Notes: generated by a model from the sequence alone, not told the origin. Positions 38,501 through 47,792 are shown, counted from the first letter of the stretch. The stretch: 64,000 bases of DNA from Eriocheir sinensis (GCF_024679095.1 NW_026111611.1:122001-186000), one strand, 5' to 3'. Program-made: numbers and translations.

Positions 38501-39334
38501 GGGCGAAACTAGTGTATTGCGACACTGATTCCTTAATAACAGAAATTGAAACTCCTGATCTATTAACAGAGTACTCGCAGGAACCCTTCAAAAGCTATAT
38601 AGACACAAGTATCTTTAGCCCCTCACATTCCTTGTACAGCACAGACAACAAAGGAAAGCTTGGATTTCTCAAGTCTGAAGTGGGGGAAAGAACCATCTCA
38701 GAATTTGTAGGTGTAAAATCAAAGTGCTACTCCATCCTCTTGGCAGACGGTGACCGGTTGAGTTCAGCTAAGGGCGTTCCAAAGTTCATAAAGAAAAAAA
38801 ATTGCTCATCAGCGATACAAAGACGCCCTATTCCAGAAGCAAACATTTACCTTTGACTATCAGGGATTCACAGTGCGCAATGGACGAATGAGTACAGTAA
38901 AATATCCCAAGAGAGGGATATCTGTAGTTGAGGACAAAAGATACTACATTAGCACCTTGGAGTCGCGATCTTACGGTCATCCCGATAATTTTATAGGGAT
39001 AGAGGAGGAAGAGCAGGAGGAGGAGGTAGCCCAGATCATGACACTGTCAAACGAAGAAAATTTGGAGGAAGGCGATGAAAGAAGCATAACAGAAGCGAGA
39101 CTAGCCGAGGTAATGGGTGGGCAAGAGATCGGTGAAATGGGAGAACTAGAAGAAGAAACCTATGAATTGTGGGGAGAACGGGATGTGCTGGCCGAGCAAT
39201 ATTTTCGCTTGATAAAACGGGTAGAGGCGGATGATGACATGTTAATGCAAGCTGCGGAACAGGAAGAAATAAATCAAATGCTCTCGTCATCCCCCCTTGA
39301 ATATATGCTAGTAGATACAGACTTTTCAGAATAA
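35550..39334 (+). pseudogene. polB: Polinton protein-primed family B DNA polymerase, broken
   Basis: Replicative polymerase of the element. Order: N-terminal domain (about 35550-36280, with CVFQVLTAYRYL), a finger region (CDICLCACENKTT, HVLICP), exonuclease motifs I (AFYDFES), II (HNANYDMTL) and III (YVKVDVGLLCD), then polymerase motifs A (YLDFNSLYPTVM), B (KKNAIKCISNSIFGRF) and C (YCDTDSLI), and a KSKCYS block. All catalytic acids are still readable. The C-terminus is an unusual acidic tail rich in Glu (39000-39330). Breaks: frame change near 35775, stops near 36284 and 36827, frame change near 37620, an A-run shift near 38100 and another near 38800. A polyadenylation signal AATAAA lies at 39529. 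The copy cannot be translated through. The first codons are uncertain. Confidence 0.93.
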
Positions 39335-39970
39335 ATTGTAGTTGTTTATAAGATAGGGACTGGTGTGAATGTTGTATATACTGTTTATAGTGTAAGAATT
39401 TGCCTGCTATTTTTTATGTTAAATATAAAATATATGTAAATATATTCTGTATATAGGACTAATGTTGGAGCCTATGATATTATAAAACTGCACATGATGA
39501 ATCTGGAATCATAATTTGACCAAATTCCAATAAACATTGAGTTTGTTTGACTTGTTTATATGATCTTTATCAAAAAAAACAAAAAAAAGAAACGGATGAA
39601 AAAAACACAATAATTGTCTTAAAATTTATTCGATTTGTGGAAACATGAATAAAACGCTTTTATGTTTCGATCCGGCTCATGCATAAAAGACTGCCCGCCA
39701 AATCAGGCGGGCGGCGGCGGTAGCGAGAGGTGCGGCGACAGGATGCGACAGGATTGCTCGGGGCCCGGGACGAGGCGGGGCGGGGCGGGGGCAGCACGGG
39801 GTAGTGGCGGTGATGAGTGAGGACCTGTGAGTGGAGCCAGACCTCTGATTTAAGCATGGTATACAACCACCCCACCCCCCGATAAAGGAACTAGACAATT
39901 ATTTATGCTTAGAATAGCTTCATGGAATGTAATACAATTTAATATGAAAAAATCAATAAGTCAATACTTA
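39335..39970. other. Convergent 3' region of the Polinton with GC-rich patch
   Basis: Lies between the ends of the polymerase (plus) and protease (minus). It has an AATAAA for the plus side (39529-39534) and one for the minus side (complement of 39625-39630). Between them and the protease is a strongly GC-rich patch (39690-39800) beginning with the hairpin GCCCGCC-AAATCA-GGCGGGC, followed by CGGCGGCGG and GGGGCGGGGCGGGG runs. The short minus-strand frames here have no support. Confidence 0.7.
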
Positions 39971-39974
39971 CTTT

Positions 39975-40484
39975 TTATGAACACGTGTTAAATGTTTGAT
40001 GACATACGGGCATTATAAACTTCCTGTAAGCGAATCGCATCACGTGTTCATCATTCCTCGAATATTCGGTCTTGGAAAACTCCATACATATTTTTTCAAG
40101 AGTTTCTCTTACACCCAAGTGCGAAACATTGTAGGCAAAGTACATAGCATAAGCCCCGCACACATCGCCTCGCGTGCTTTGAAGTCGAAATGCATTTCTA
40201 TACATACTGAGCCCGGGGTAATCAATATATTTGAAATGATCAGAGTATAATTTTGGATCGAGAGCATAACTATCTAGGAATACTGCCATGCCCGGTTCAT
40301 AGTAGAGACAAATCCAGTGTCCCATTTCTCTTTTAGAATAACTTGGTAGCGTATTGACGATGCACACTATAGATTTTCTATATCGAGGTATAGAGTTTAC
40401 CTCGTCTGCCAATAACACGCCTAAAAACAAGGCTTGCTTTCCTATGTGCCCCCTCAATCCTCTTTCAATCTCCATGTTGTTCAT
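39975..40484 (-). CDS. Polinton adenain-like cysteine protease
   Basis: Maturation protease expected to cut capsid precursors. An intact 169-codon frame, a little shorter than adenovirus protease. The catalytic order is His56 (in MGHWICLYYE), Asp71 (VFLDSYA), Gln102 and Cys109 (STRGDVCGAYAMYF). Gln and Cys are 7 residues apart, as in adenain. The N-terminal NNMEIER...GVLLADEV segment matches the usual start of the Polinton enzymes. It is the last gene of the minus block, and its stop faces the GC-rich patch. The gene 5' to it ends 12 bases before its ATG (40484). No break seen, so this gene is in better condition than its neighbour the capsid gene. Confidence 0.92.
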   Translation of the reverse strand: MNNMEIERGLRGHIGKQALFLGVLLADEVNSIPRYRKSIVCIVNTLPSYSKREMGHWICLYYEPGMAVFLDSYALDPKLYSDHFKYIDYPGLSMYRNAFRLQSTRGDVCGAYAMYFAYNVSHLGVRETLEKICMEFSKTEYSRNDEHVMRFAYRKFIMPVCHQTFNTCS

Positions 40485-40496
40485 CGCACAGCCGCT

Positions 40497-41845
40497 TCAA
40501 GCGCGCACATCACACTGCAGCCGTCTTTCAGAATTAACTGTTATTATACCCACTGTTTCGCCAAACAGTATCAACAGACGGTTCTCGTTTTCTCCCTTGC
40601 TTAGATTCAAGCTAAGTCTAAGCCCCCCATTCATTTCAACGGGCAAATTATCATTCAAGTTTTCAGCACGCAAATCAAATGTGCAAATCATTGCCCCCTT
40701 GCCGAAAATATCCTTTCCGATTAAATGGTCTTTGTGAAAACCAAGTGCATCCAAAGTACGATGGTAGAGCTCAGCATAGTCATGAGGAAATTTACTAGGA
40801 ATATTATACATGGTTCTACCATTAACACTTAAGCTTATTTGACTTATATCGCCATGGCTCAAATACAATGGATTTAGCGTATAGTCGCCAGAATGAGCTT
40901 CCATGCTCGTTATAATAAGTGAGAGTTTTTCCGGAATAACATTACCCCACGGTTGATCATACGTTCCTGAGGTTTGGTCTTTGGCTAGCACATAGGTTTT
41001 CTAGAGGGTTTTGGTAAATGTCGATTTCAAAAGATTCCATGTGGCGAGACGCGTTCAAAGCATGAAGTGCATTAGGATAAGGAAACAGTCGCGTATAAAG
41101 CAGCTTGGCTGAATCTATATGCAGACGAATGTTATCGCCAGTTGGAGAATTTAGCAGCCATGCATTACTAGATAGTTCCATTCGGAGTCTAACCGAAATA
41201 CCATCGAGCAAGTAACTGTCTAAAGAACTTATATCCAGAAGAAGCGGGGTACAGAGTTGTATACCGTGAGTCTTAACCCGCTTCATAATGGTCTTGTGTT
41301 GCGCGCTGGCATTGTCAAAGTATTCTGCTGTTACTTTGGAAATAAAACCGTTCTCTGGGATGGTAATATTAGCACTGGCTCCAATTGTATTCAATTTGTT
41401 GGGCGACAAAGTATTCAGCATTTTAACGTATGACGTGTACCCATAAAGTACATTATTGTCAACAGCTACTTCTCCCAAAAAAACATTGCACTGATTTGAA
41501 TAGGCTGTGCGCGGTATTATTTGCAAATTCAACGTGTTGAGCGTCTTCGAGAGGAGTAGTATTGTCTGGCTTAGTTAAGCGTAAAGAAGTGTGCAACACC
41601 AATTTCCCCAAATCAATAAAACTGCCAAGTGTTCCAGGAATGAGAAATTCTATATATCTATCGGATAATTTCATATTGAATCCGAGGTTAGTAGGTAAAA
41701 CATCAGCATCATAACGGGAGGCAATCGTTGTTTCCAATAATCTCATTTTGTTAGGGCGGAGAAACAATTCACTGACACCGGCGGCATATTGCCCCAGGGG
41801 AGAACGCGGGTTCCCGACACCAACCGCGCTGGTGATGCTCGCCAT
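40497..41845 (-). pseudogene. Polinton major capsid protein (double jelly roll), two frameshifts
   Basis: Major capsid protein homologue, a relative of the nematode F54H12.2 type proteins that were later recognised as Polinton capsids. Total span is about 449 codons, starting at the ATG at 41845 (MASITSAVGV). The order fits: N-terminal RYIEFLIPGT..IDLGKLVLH, central LYGYTSYVKML, then ESFEIDIYQNPLENL, LSLIITSMEAHSGDYTLNP, ISQISLSVNGR and the C-terminal FDLRAENLND, RLLILFGETVGIITVN. The frame changes near 41490 and near 40985. It is shorter than many Polinton capsids (about 600), so domain 1 may be reduced. Placed between protease and the pVI-like gene. Confidence 0.82.
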
Positions 41846-41867
41846 ACTGCTCTTAGTTCAACAATGA

Positions 41868-42272
41868 TTACAACTCGGTAAAGATGTCCTTTTTATAACA
41901 CCTTTTCCTCCCAACTCGCTTGACTTTCTTTTTCCCGCTTCCTCTAGTCAATTTCATTGCAGCTTGCTTTAAGGAATTAATTCCATGCTTTTTTATAGAG
42001 CTTCTCAAGTTGCTTCCCTGTGAAATATCATCTAGAACATTGTTTCCAAATGGTCGAGCTGAAGGCACAATGATATTTTTCACTAGGAAAGGGAAAGCTC
42101 TTTTAGCGAGTCCAGCTAAAACCGAGAATAAACCCCCGCCTCTGTGATAGCTTGGTTCATAAGAAAGTGTGACTATATCATCAATACCACTCCCTCGGGA
42201 TGATATCTGTTTGCCATTCGAAAACAGGGTATGATATTCTGGTACGGAAGGAGGGATGAATGTAACCCGCAT
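41868..42272 (-). CDS. Polinton small basic protein, adenovirus pVI/pX-like
   Basis: An intact 134-codon frame. It starts MRVTFIPPSVPEY, has a Gly-rich amphipathic segment (HRGGGLFSVLAGLAKRAF) followed by a hydrophobic stretch and a lysine/arginine-rich C-terminus (GSGKKKVKRVGRKRCYKK). This layout (glycine run, short helix, basic tail) is seen in small virion proteins of Polintons and adintoviruses that are compared with adenovirus pVI and pX, which act in membrane lysis or genome condensation. The sequence similarity is weak, so the role is inference. It sits between capsid and penton genes, which supports a virion role. The stop is 23 bases from the capsid ATG. Confidence 0.65.
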   Translation of the reverse strand: MRVTFIPPSVPEYHTLFSNGKQISSRGSGIDDIVTLSYEPSYHRGGGLFSVLAGLAKRAFPFLVKNIIVPSARPFGNNVLDDISQGSNLRSSIKKHGINSLKQAAMKLTRGSGKKKVKRVGRKRCYKKDIFTEL

Positions 42273-42343
42273 GGTGGCGGCAAGGAGACTGTCTTTTCAA
42301 ATGGACAACATTCCTATTAATACAGCAAAATGTACTCAAAGAT

Positions 42344-43195
42344 TCAACGCGATCGGATATGAAGTAAACATGTAACAGGGTATCCTTCTTCGAAATGCAT
42401 AGGACGACCTTTTTGATCTGTGAGTTTAATAGAAATCGAATCAATTACTTTGGATTTAAGGGACTTATATACAGTTGGATGCACGCCTTTTGTTAGACCT
42501 CCGGAGAGCGAAAAGGCATCAAGAATATTTACATTTTTCCCTGCATACCTAGAGGGATTGACAAGGTCAGTGTAAATGAGAACACACTGTACGTCACCAT
42601 TTCTCAACAGAGGGGCATGACCATGTAGCGGAACAAAAACGGGGTTTTGTTGTTCTTCATGTGTACCCAAGGAAGAAAACACAGCATAACCTAAGTTGGG
42701 GACAAAACCGAGAACCTGGGCCAGTCGCGTATCAAAGGAAACCTTAATAAATACAACTTGTGGATGATAACCATTGTAGCAGAACAAAGTTAAATTCCGC
42801 CGCAATGTTGCCTCTCTTTCTATCTTCTATCGATATTTCCACGCTGACTGCTCTTCTGAACTTGCTAACTGCATGCCTCCCCCCCTCCCGCGGCCCCGCT
42901 GCACTCGACTTTCTACTCATGCTCATCCCTATACTGTCCAAACCCCTTATGCAAGAGTTAACCAGCATCTTCACTCTTTCATCCCTCACGCTGGTAAACT
43001 CTGGAACAATCTTCCTTCATCTGTATTTCCTCCTGCCTACGACTTGAACTCTTTCAAGAGGAGGGTATCAGGACACCTCTCCTCCCGAAACTGACTTATC
43101 TTTCGGCCACCTCTTTGGATTCTTTTAGGGCAGCAGTAGCAGGCTTTTTTTTTATTAATGTTTACTTTTTTGTGCCCTTGAGCTGTCTCCTTTGC

Positions 43196-43230
<35 letters not shown>

Positions 43231-43644
43231 ATCATTTGTTGAGCTAAATGCAAGAACCTCTCTAGAATACGCTAGTAAATGGTAGTTGTATCCATCGACC
43301 ATCTCCTTTATCAATGTCGTTATTATACCGTTAACACACATCAGCAAATACCCAGTGTCATTATACAAGATATTAGCATTAATAGCCTCTGACAGTGTGC
43401 GTCTTTCAATAGCTTCTGAATCTGGCGTTGGTCTTATACCACATTCAAGATGTATACTACACTCTGGTTCACCCGGTTTAACAATGTAATACCGACGGGG
43501 AAGCAACACGTTCAGTAGACCGACTTCATATTCCACGTCCTTGTCTAATGTTAGAGTTTGTATATTATTAGTAAAGCTAGTGCTGGAATTGGGGTAAATT
43601 TCCCCATCCGCAATGCTGGTAACATATATATGATGTGACTCCAT
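42344..43644 (-). pseudogene. Polinton penton (minor capsid) protein, split by a LINE-A insertion
   Basis: Penton homologue (single jelly roll). The 5' half (ATG at 43644) reads HHIYVTSIADGEIYPNSST, then FTNNIQTLTLDKDVEYEVGLL and NVLLPRRYYIV, the characteristic start of Polinton minor capsid proteins. The 3' half, after the insertion, reads GYHPQVVFIKVSFDTRLAQV, VLGFVPNLG, HGHAPLLRNGDVQCVLIYTD and LVNP. Between them lies a 447-bp LINE-A tail in the opposite orientation (42784-43230), so the gene is disrupted. No other stop was seen in the two halves, which suggests that the LINE insertion rather than point decay killed it. Confidence 0.85.
42784..43230 (+). mobile_element. LINE-A 3' end inserted in the penton gene
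   Basis: 5'-truncated LINE-A: C-terminal coding part (LSIFYRYFHADCSS, CSSELANCMPPPLPRP, GKLWNNLPSSVFPP, FKRRVSGHLSSRN), the 3' end TGCCCTTGAGCTGTCTCC and a 30-base A-tail (43200-43229). It has few changes relative to the other copies, so it is probably among the youngest in the window. Confidence 0.92.
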
Positions 43645-43825
43645 TTAGAGCAAGCAAGACACTAGCAAAAATATTATAATTATTTCATTATATAGAGGTA
43701 GACATGACGAGATGCCAATTACATATTGAAGGTAAATCATACTAAACATCATTACATTGTTATTTATTGACATATTTTACATTTAGTGATGTACATAATT
43801 ATTGGGAAATTGTCTGGAGCTATAG

Positions 43826-44830
43826 TTATTCAGGACCCGTGTCGACTACAGCACCGTCCCGTTTTCTTTTCCATTCGTCAGCCACAGCATCGTCCTCTGT
43901 ATCCACCAGTTTCCTCTTCCTGTTTCGCTCGGGAGACACAGATAGAGTTGATTTTGTTTCAGGCTCATCGCAGGTCCACCATCTGTCCAGGATGACGCAC
44001 GATATATTATGCAGTTGGAGTTCAGCCGCAGCCTCTTGGAGATGCGGTTGGTAGTCAGCTTTCCACAACACGTAAAGAATTCCAGCGCTTGCAATATTGT
44101 AGGGGAAGACGACACTTGTAATGTTGCTTTTAATCACCCATTCTACCAGTTTTGTGATGGACTCTTTAAACCAGCGGAGGCGGTTATCATAACTGTCTTC
44201 CTTTACCCCACGAATGAAATTTTGATCTCTTGACGTCTGAAGATATCCTTGTTTTATAGGGTTATTTTCCAGTTCGCGGCCAGGAGCATATTGGGTTAGG
44301 ATACACGCCACATAAGGAAGATTTTCACTCGGAGGATAGCGAATACGCAGACTACCGGGAATACCACGATCTTCCCAGCTACACCTGTTCAGTTGATAGA
44401 TCGGGCTTCTTTCGCGGTAGAGATTACTGTGCGGGTATAATCCATGTAGGCGTCCAGTAAACCCCCTCTTTTCGTAGCAGGAACTGCAGTTGAGGGAAGA
44501 AACGATGATGGTCTTGTTGTTGCGGTAGATGTCATCGCCAGGAGAACCGTCTTTGTAGTTGAACACGTAGTCGTCCGACATGGTGTCCTCTGGTATACTG
44601 GTGAGTGATGAATAGTACCGCTTCAGCTGATGGCGAGGGACGAGTAGCGAACCATCGTCCCATCTGCTCTCTCTTATAAGCCCGCTCGGGGCACCACCGT
44701 GTCCGAGCGTGTTCGTCCTCGCCTCCGGCATTTCTCTCTCCATGACGTCGCCGCCCCCTCTGTATAAGTCGCGCGTCCAACGCGGTTCAGTATCTACATC
44801 GTCCATGATTCTGTTTCTTTCTTGAATCAT
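43826..44830 (-). CDS. Macrodomain-like (ADP-ribose-1''-phosphate processing type) protein of the Polinton
   Basis: An intact 334-codon frame from an ATG at 44830. Residues 95-285 read as a viral-type macrodomain: TIIVSSLNCSS (108-118), RGFTGRLHGLYPHSNLY (122-138), DRGIPGSLRI (154-163), YVACILTQYAPGR (173-185), NRLRWFKESITKLVEW (216-231) and TSVVFPYNI (238-246). Family members bind or hydrolyse ADP-ribose groups. The loop that is normally GCGLAGG after FPY.I is here ASAGILY, so ligand binding may be altered. The N-terminal 90 residues are unlike the family, and the C-terminus has two basic clusters (NRKRKL, WKRKRD) that could be nuclear signals. It lies in the late-type block between penton and the PY-like gene. 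This is not one of the standard Polinton genes I know. Confidence in the fold is fair, in the activity low. Confidence 0.7.
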   Translation of the reverse strand: MIQERNRIMDDVDTEPRWTRDLYRGGGDVMEREMPEARTNTLGHGGAPSGLIRESRWDDGSLLVPRHQLKRYYSSLTSIPEDTMSDDYVFNYKDGSPGDDIYRNNKTIIVSSLNCSSCYEKRGFTGRLHGLYPHSNLYRERSPIYQLNRCSWEDRGIPGSLRIRYPPSENLPYVACILTQYAPGRELENNPIKQGYLQTSRDQNFIRGVKEDSYDNRLRWFKESITKLVEWVIKSNITSVVFPYNIASAGILYVLWKADYQPHLQEAAAELQLHNISCVILDRWWTCDEPETKSTLSVSPERNRKRKLVDTEDDAVADEWKRKRDGAVVDTGPE

Positions 44831-44866
44831 AATGTAGGACTACACTAGCACATTGGAAAAGCGGAT

Positions 44867-45571
44867 TTAATATGGGTCCCATCTGTAAGTTGCCAACGAT
44901 GGTTGTTTGGTGAAACCAGATCCCTGAAGCTTTTGCCGCACGCGCGTATTTTTTATTTCGCTAGGTAATACACCCGTGGCGTCAATGATGTGTTTTATAT
45001 CAGCAATGTCAGCAATCGTTGGTTTTTGACTTGCATTAGAGAGTAAATTCAACATGTACAGGATATTGGAGGATCGAACAGAAGACAATAGGTTGCCTCG
45101 GATATCCCATTTTACGATGGGATTGTCTTTTATTCGTTCTAGCATCATATTGACGTATGGCACGTCGATACTTTTAACATACAGAGGTATTAAATTACTT
45201 ATTTCAGGATTGGAGGATATCTTGTTCTCCCTAATCCCTGTGACTCTAAGTTCCACGGGTGGTAGTTTTGTGGTTTTGTATACACCAGACCGCGATATTT
45301 TCTTTTTTTTGTAACTTTTCTTTCTTACAGAGCGATACGACGGGTTCAATCTTGTAGGAGTGCTTGGTCTTGCACCATGGAACGACACGACAGGACCGCT
45401 GCTGCTTGCTGGCACATGTTCAGAGACCGGCATATGATCGGGATGGGTCGACTGCGGGTTGAAACACGATTGGCCGTTGACCCCCGGACTCGTGGAGTTG
45501 GCGCATTTAGGCTTAATACCCGTTAAAACACGCTCAGCGGTAGACTCAGGAACAAGATAATACGTGCGCAT
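44867..45571 (-). CDS. Conserved Polinton protein of unknown function
   Basis: An intact 234-codon frame. The N-terminus (MRTYYLVPESTAERVL) is followed by a low-complexity Ser/Pro-rich part, a very basic patch (RSVRKKSYKKKKISR, about residues 80-95), and a C-terminal domain with IVKWDIRGNLL, SSNILYMLNLLS and HIIDATGVLPSEI. I associate the W.I.G.L plus SNI..LL pattern with a conserved Polinton/adintovirus protein of unknown role. Its ATG overlaps the stop of the upstream small gene (TAATG at 45569-45573). The distance to the next gene is 36 bases. A DNA-binding virion role is possible because of the basic patch, but that is only inference. Confidence 0.6.
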   Translation of the reverse strand: MRTYYLVPESTAERVLTGIKPKCANSTSPGVNGQSCFNPQSTHPDHMPVSEHVPASSSGPVVSFHGARPSTPTRLNPSYRSVRKKSYKKKKISRSGVYKTTKLPPVELRVTGIRENKISSNPEISNLIPLYVKSIDVPYVNMMLERIKDNPIVKWDIRGNLLSSVRSSNILYMLNLLSNASQKPTIADIADIKHIIDATGVLPSEIKNTRVRQKLQGSGFTKQPSLATYRWDPY

Positions 45572-45909
45572 TATCCAAATAATTTTCCGATCAAGGAAGC
45601 GGCAATAGGTAATATAGCAGCTAATATATTACCGCCCCGTCTCGATGTCAATATAAGTCTTTTCTTATGGAGAGGAGTTTTCTTTCTAGCTATGGCACGT
45701 ATGTCTTCCCGATAGTTACGTAATTTCTTGATAACTTTGCTATTGAGGGTGAGGTGCTTCTTTAACAAATTGGAAAATATTTCAGATATACAGTTCAATT
45801 GTTCTCGAGCTGCTTGCTTAATAGCACGGTTTCTATCTTTTACTTTTAATTTCTTCAAAAGTAAGACAAAGTTTTTGTGTGCACTGAGGAGTGATGTCTT
45901 TTTACGCAT
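45571..45909 (-). CDS. Conserved small basic Polinton protein with hydrophobic C-terminal tail
   Basis: An intact 112-codon frame. Lys/Arg-rich helices (LLKKLKVKDRNRAIKQA, KKLRNYREDIRAIARKK) precede RRGGNILAAILPIAASLIG, a Gly-Gly followed by a hydrophobic segment at the C-terminus. Proteins with this layout recur in Polintons of many invertebrates, as far as I remember; function unknown. The basic-plus-amphipathic tail invites comparison with adenoviral core or lytic peptides. It starts inside the last codons of the integrase gene (45902-45909 overlap) and its stop overlaps the next ATG, so the three genes are packed with no spacers. Confidence 0.65.
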   Translation of the reverse strand: MRKKTSLLSAHKNFVLLLKKLKVKDRNRAIKQAAREQLNCISEIFSNLLKKHLTLNSKVIKKLRNYREDIRAIARKKTPLHKKRLILTSRRGGNILAAILPIAASLIGKLFG

Positions 45910-46932
45910 TTTCTACAATATCATTAGCGTCAATCCAGCTGTTGAATGAAGTAGGGTATCCCAACCACGATACAAAATACTGCTTTTTTCCTTTATTTTT
46001 TCTTGAACGCAGTATTTTAATATCGTATGTCTCAGGCAGAGCGCTTAAGACGAGCTCTGGCGCGTAGAATATCCCCTGTATTGGTTCTCCAGACAAATCT
46101 TCTAAGAGATAAGTTCTTGGGCGATTCTTGTGTTTAATTGATTTTATGCGAAAGAGCTCGTGAGTATTTTGCTGCGTGTATCCTTTATGGAATACAGAGG
46201 AACGAGCACTTCCAACAAGGCGAACTATTTCCCCAACTGCCAGTCGAAAACTGATGGAAGACGCTGGTTGCTTCGGGTTTTTATACATTGCGTGGAATTG
46301 CCGTTTGATTGCAGATGGGTTTTTTAAGTTATGAATATCAATGGGAGTTTGTTTGTTCTTCAGTCCAGAATGGGGCGAGCGGTTGTAGGCACTGACCATG
46401 TTTTGCAGCTGATCAATATATCTTGAAGAATTTTGAGACGTGATGAACTTGTAGATGCGTGCTTTAAGTGTACGAATGGCCCGCTCTGCCAAGGCTGCTT
46501 TGATCTCACTTGAGTACACACTGTATAGCTTAATGCCCCGGGAACATAAATAGTTTCTTAATTTTCGATTCCAGAATTCTGTGCCCAAGTCGGTGTTTAA
46601 TCTTCGTAAGCCTTCAGAATCTTTATTTTCCACCACTTGTTTAAAGGCCACGAGCATAGTATTTGCGTCTTTATTCCGACACGGGACAACTTGCATATAC
46701 CTAGAAAACACGTCTATGCATACTAACAAGTAGCCTATTTATTATTTTCCTTTCTTATATGTCTCACGTCTGCTAAATCGGCAGCCATGATTACTTTGGG
46801 TTTTGAGGCTATTATCTTTTGCCGGGGAAATTTTTTAGTCTGTAGCTTATGCAATGTATATGTTTTATTGCTTCTCAAAAAGTTAAATACGTCATCACGT
46901 GTTATTGCCGGATTTATACTTTTGCTTTCCAT
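45902..46932 (-). pseudogene. Polinton integrase with C-terminal chromodomain, one frameshift
   Basis: Retroviral-type (rve) integrase that inserts the element. Starts at the ATG at 46932; DDVFNFLRSNKTYTLHKLQT is the usual linker before the core. The catalytic acids are Asp in AADLADVRH, Asp in NTDLGTEFWN and Glu in AALAERAIRTLKARI. Downstream come an SH3-like DNA-binding part (AVGEIVRLVG, KGYTQQNTHELFRI) and a chromodomain (YDIKILRSRKNKGKKQYFVS, WLGYPTSFNSWI), known to direct integration to modified chromatin in other elements. The reading is shifted near 46735 (after KENNK), separating the first Asp from the rest; everything else is intact. It follows the ATPase gene by 77 bases. Confidence 0.92.
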
Positions 46933-47009
46933 AATTTCGCCTGAGAGCTTAAACCATAGGGTTCGTTATGTTGGGAGTATAGTGTGTAAGAGTTCCTTCT
47001 TCCTGGAGT

Positions 47010-47661
47010 TCACCATTGGAATACGCGTTCACCTGGGTGTTCTCCAACAATGTTTGAGCGAAACTGTAGGGACTCAGGAGTATTTATACCCAAATCAACA
47101 AGAAGATATCCATAAGGACGTGAATATACAGCATATTTATATATATCTACAAACTGGTTTGCCTTCTCTTTCCCGAATATTTGTCTGCCCAGAGTGTGAA
47201 TTTGAGATAAATCGCGCTGTCTTAACAAGAGGAAATGAGAACAGTTCAGGCTAATATTCCTTGCATGCTTTCCACCCATATATAGATTTTGAGTGATAAA
47301 TATGCATGAAATATTGTTGTGCCGTCCGCGAGTAAAAGCATCAACCACAATTTTGTTCCTTACAGCATCAATGAAAATATCGTCAAGTACATACAATGTC
47401 CCTCTCTGATCAAACGTATCCTCGTTGGCAATCGGATCAATTATTTCAGACGACACTATAACTTTAGGTCCTATTTTTTTATTTCTTTGAAGAGGATGAG
47501 ACGTTAAGCCACATATGACAATTTTTTTTGAACTTTTCATGATACTTCAGAATAAGCTGCTGTACAAGTTCCGATTTTCCAGAGTTGCTATATCCTGCAA
47601 CTATTATGCGCGCAGGATATTGGAAAATATCGAGAAGGTTCTCTGAATATGTCTCAGTCAT
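47010..47661 (-). pseudogene. Polinton packaging ATPase (FtsK/HerA type), one frameshift
   Basis: Genome-packaging ATPase. Starts at the ATG at 47661 (MTETYSENLL); Walker A is GYSNSGKS (residues 23-30), Walker B is LYVLDDIF, and the downstream sensor-like motif is CIFITQNLY, the pattern of A32/FtsK-type packaging enzymes. The frame breaks at the T-run near 47520 (complement of AAAAAAA), just after WLNVSSSSKK. The C-terminus reads LGINTPESLQFRSNI. About 215 codons in total, a normal length for Polintons. It is the first gene of the leftward block and the outermost gene on this side. Confidence 0.9.
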
Positions 47662-47718
47662 AGCGGAAACTCTATTAATGATGGTAATTATTAAAGTATG
47701 ATGCTTATATAGCACAGA

Positions 47719-47720
<2 letters not shown>

Positions 47721-47763
<43 letters not shown>

Positions 47764-47792
47764 CAACAAGAACAACAACAACAACAACAACA
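47721..47792. repeat. (GT)n followed by (AAC)n
   Basis: GT dinucleotide at 47721-47760 and AAC trinucleotide at 47764-47792, directly outside the first Polinton gene. The element's terminal repeat should be nearby but is not recognisable. Confidence 0.95.

Larger units (their letters stand above)
35546..47720. mobile_element. Polinton/Maverick (virus-like DNA transposon), termini missing
   Basis: Carries the Polinton hallmark set: protein-primed DNA polymerase B, retroviral-type integrase, adenain-like protease, packaging ATPase, double-jelly-roll capsid protein, penton and accessory proteins. About 12 kb, against the usual 15-20 kb. Polymerase is on the plus strand, and everything else is a tight minus-strand block converging on it. 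I found no matching long inverted repeats: the left side abuts a CR1 fragment and the right side ends in (GT)n and C-rich low-complexity DNA. It is an endogenous, decayed copy. Confidence 0.93.
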
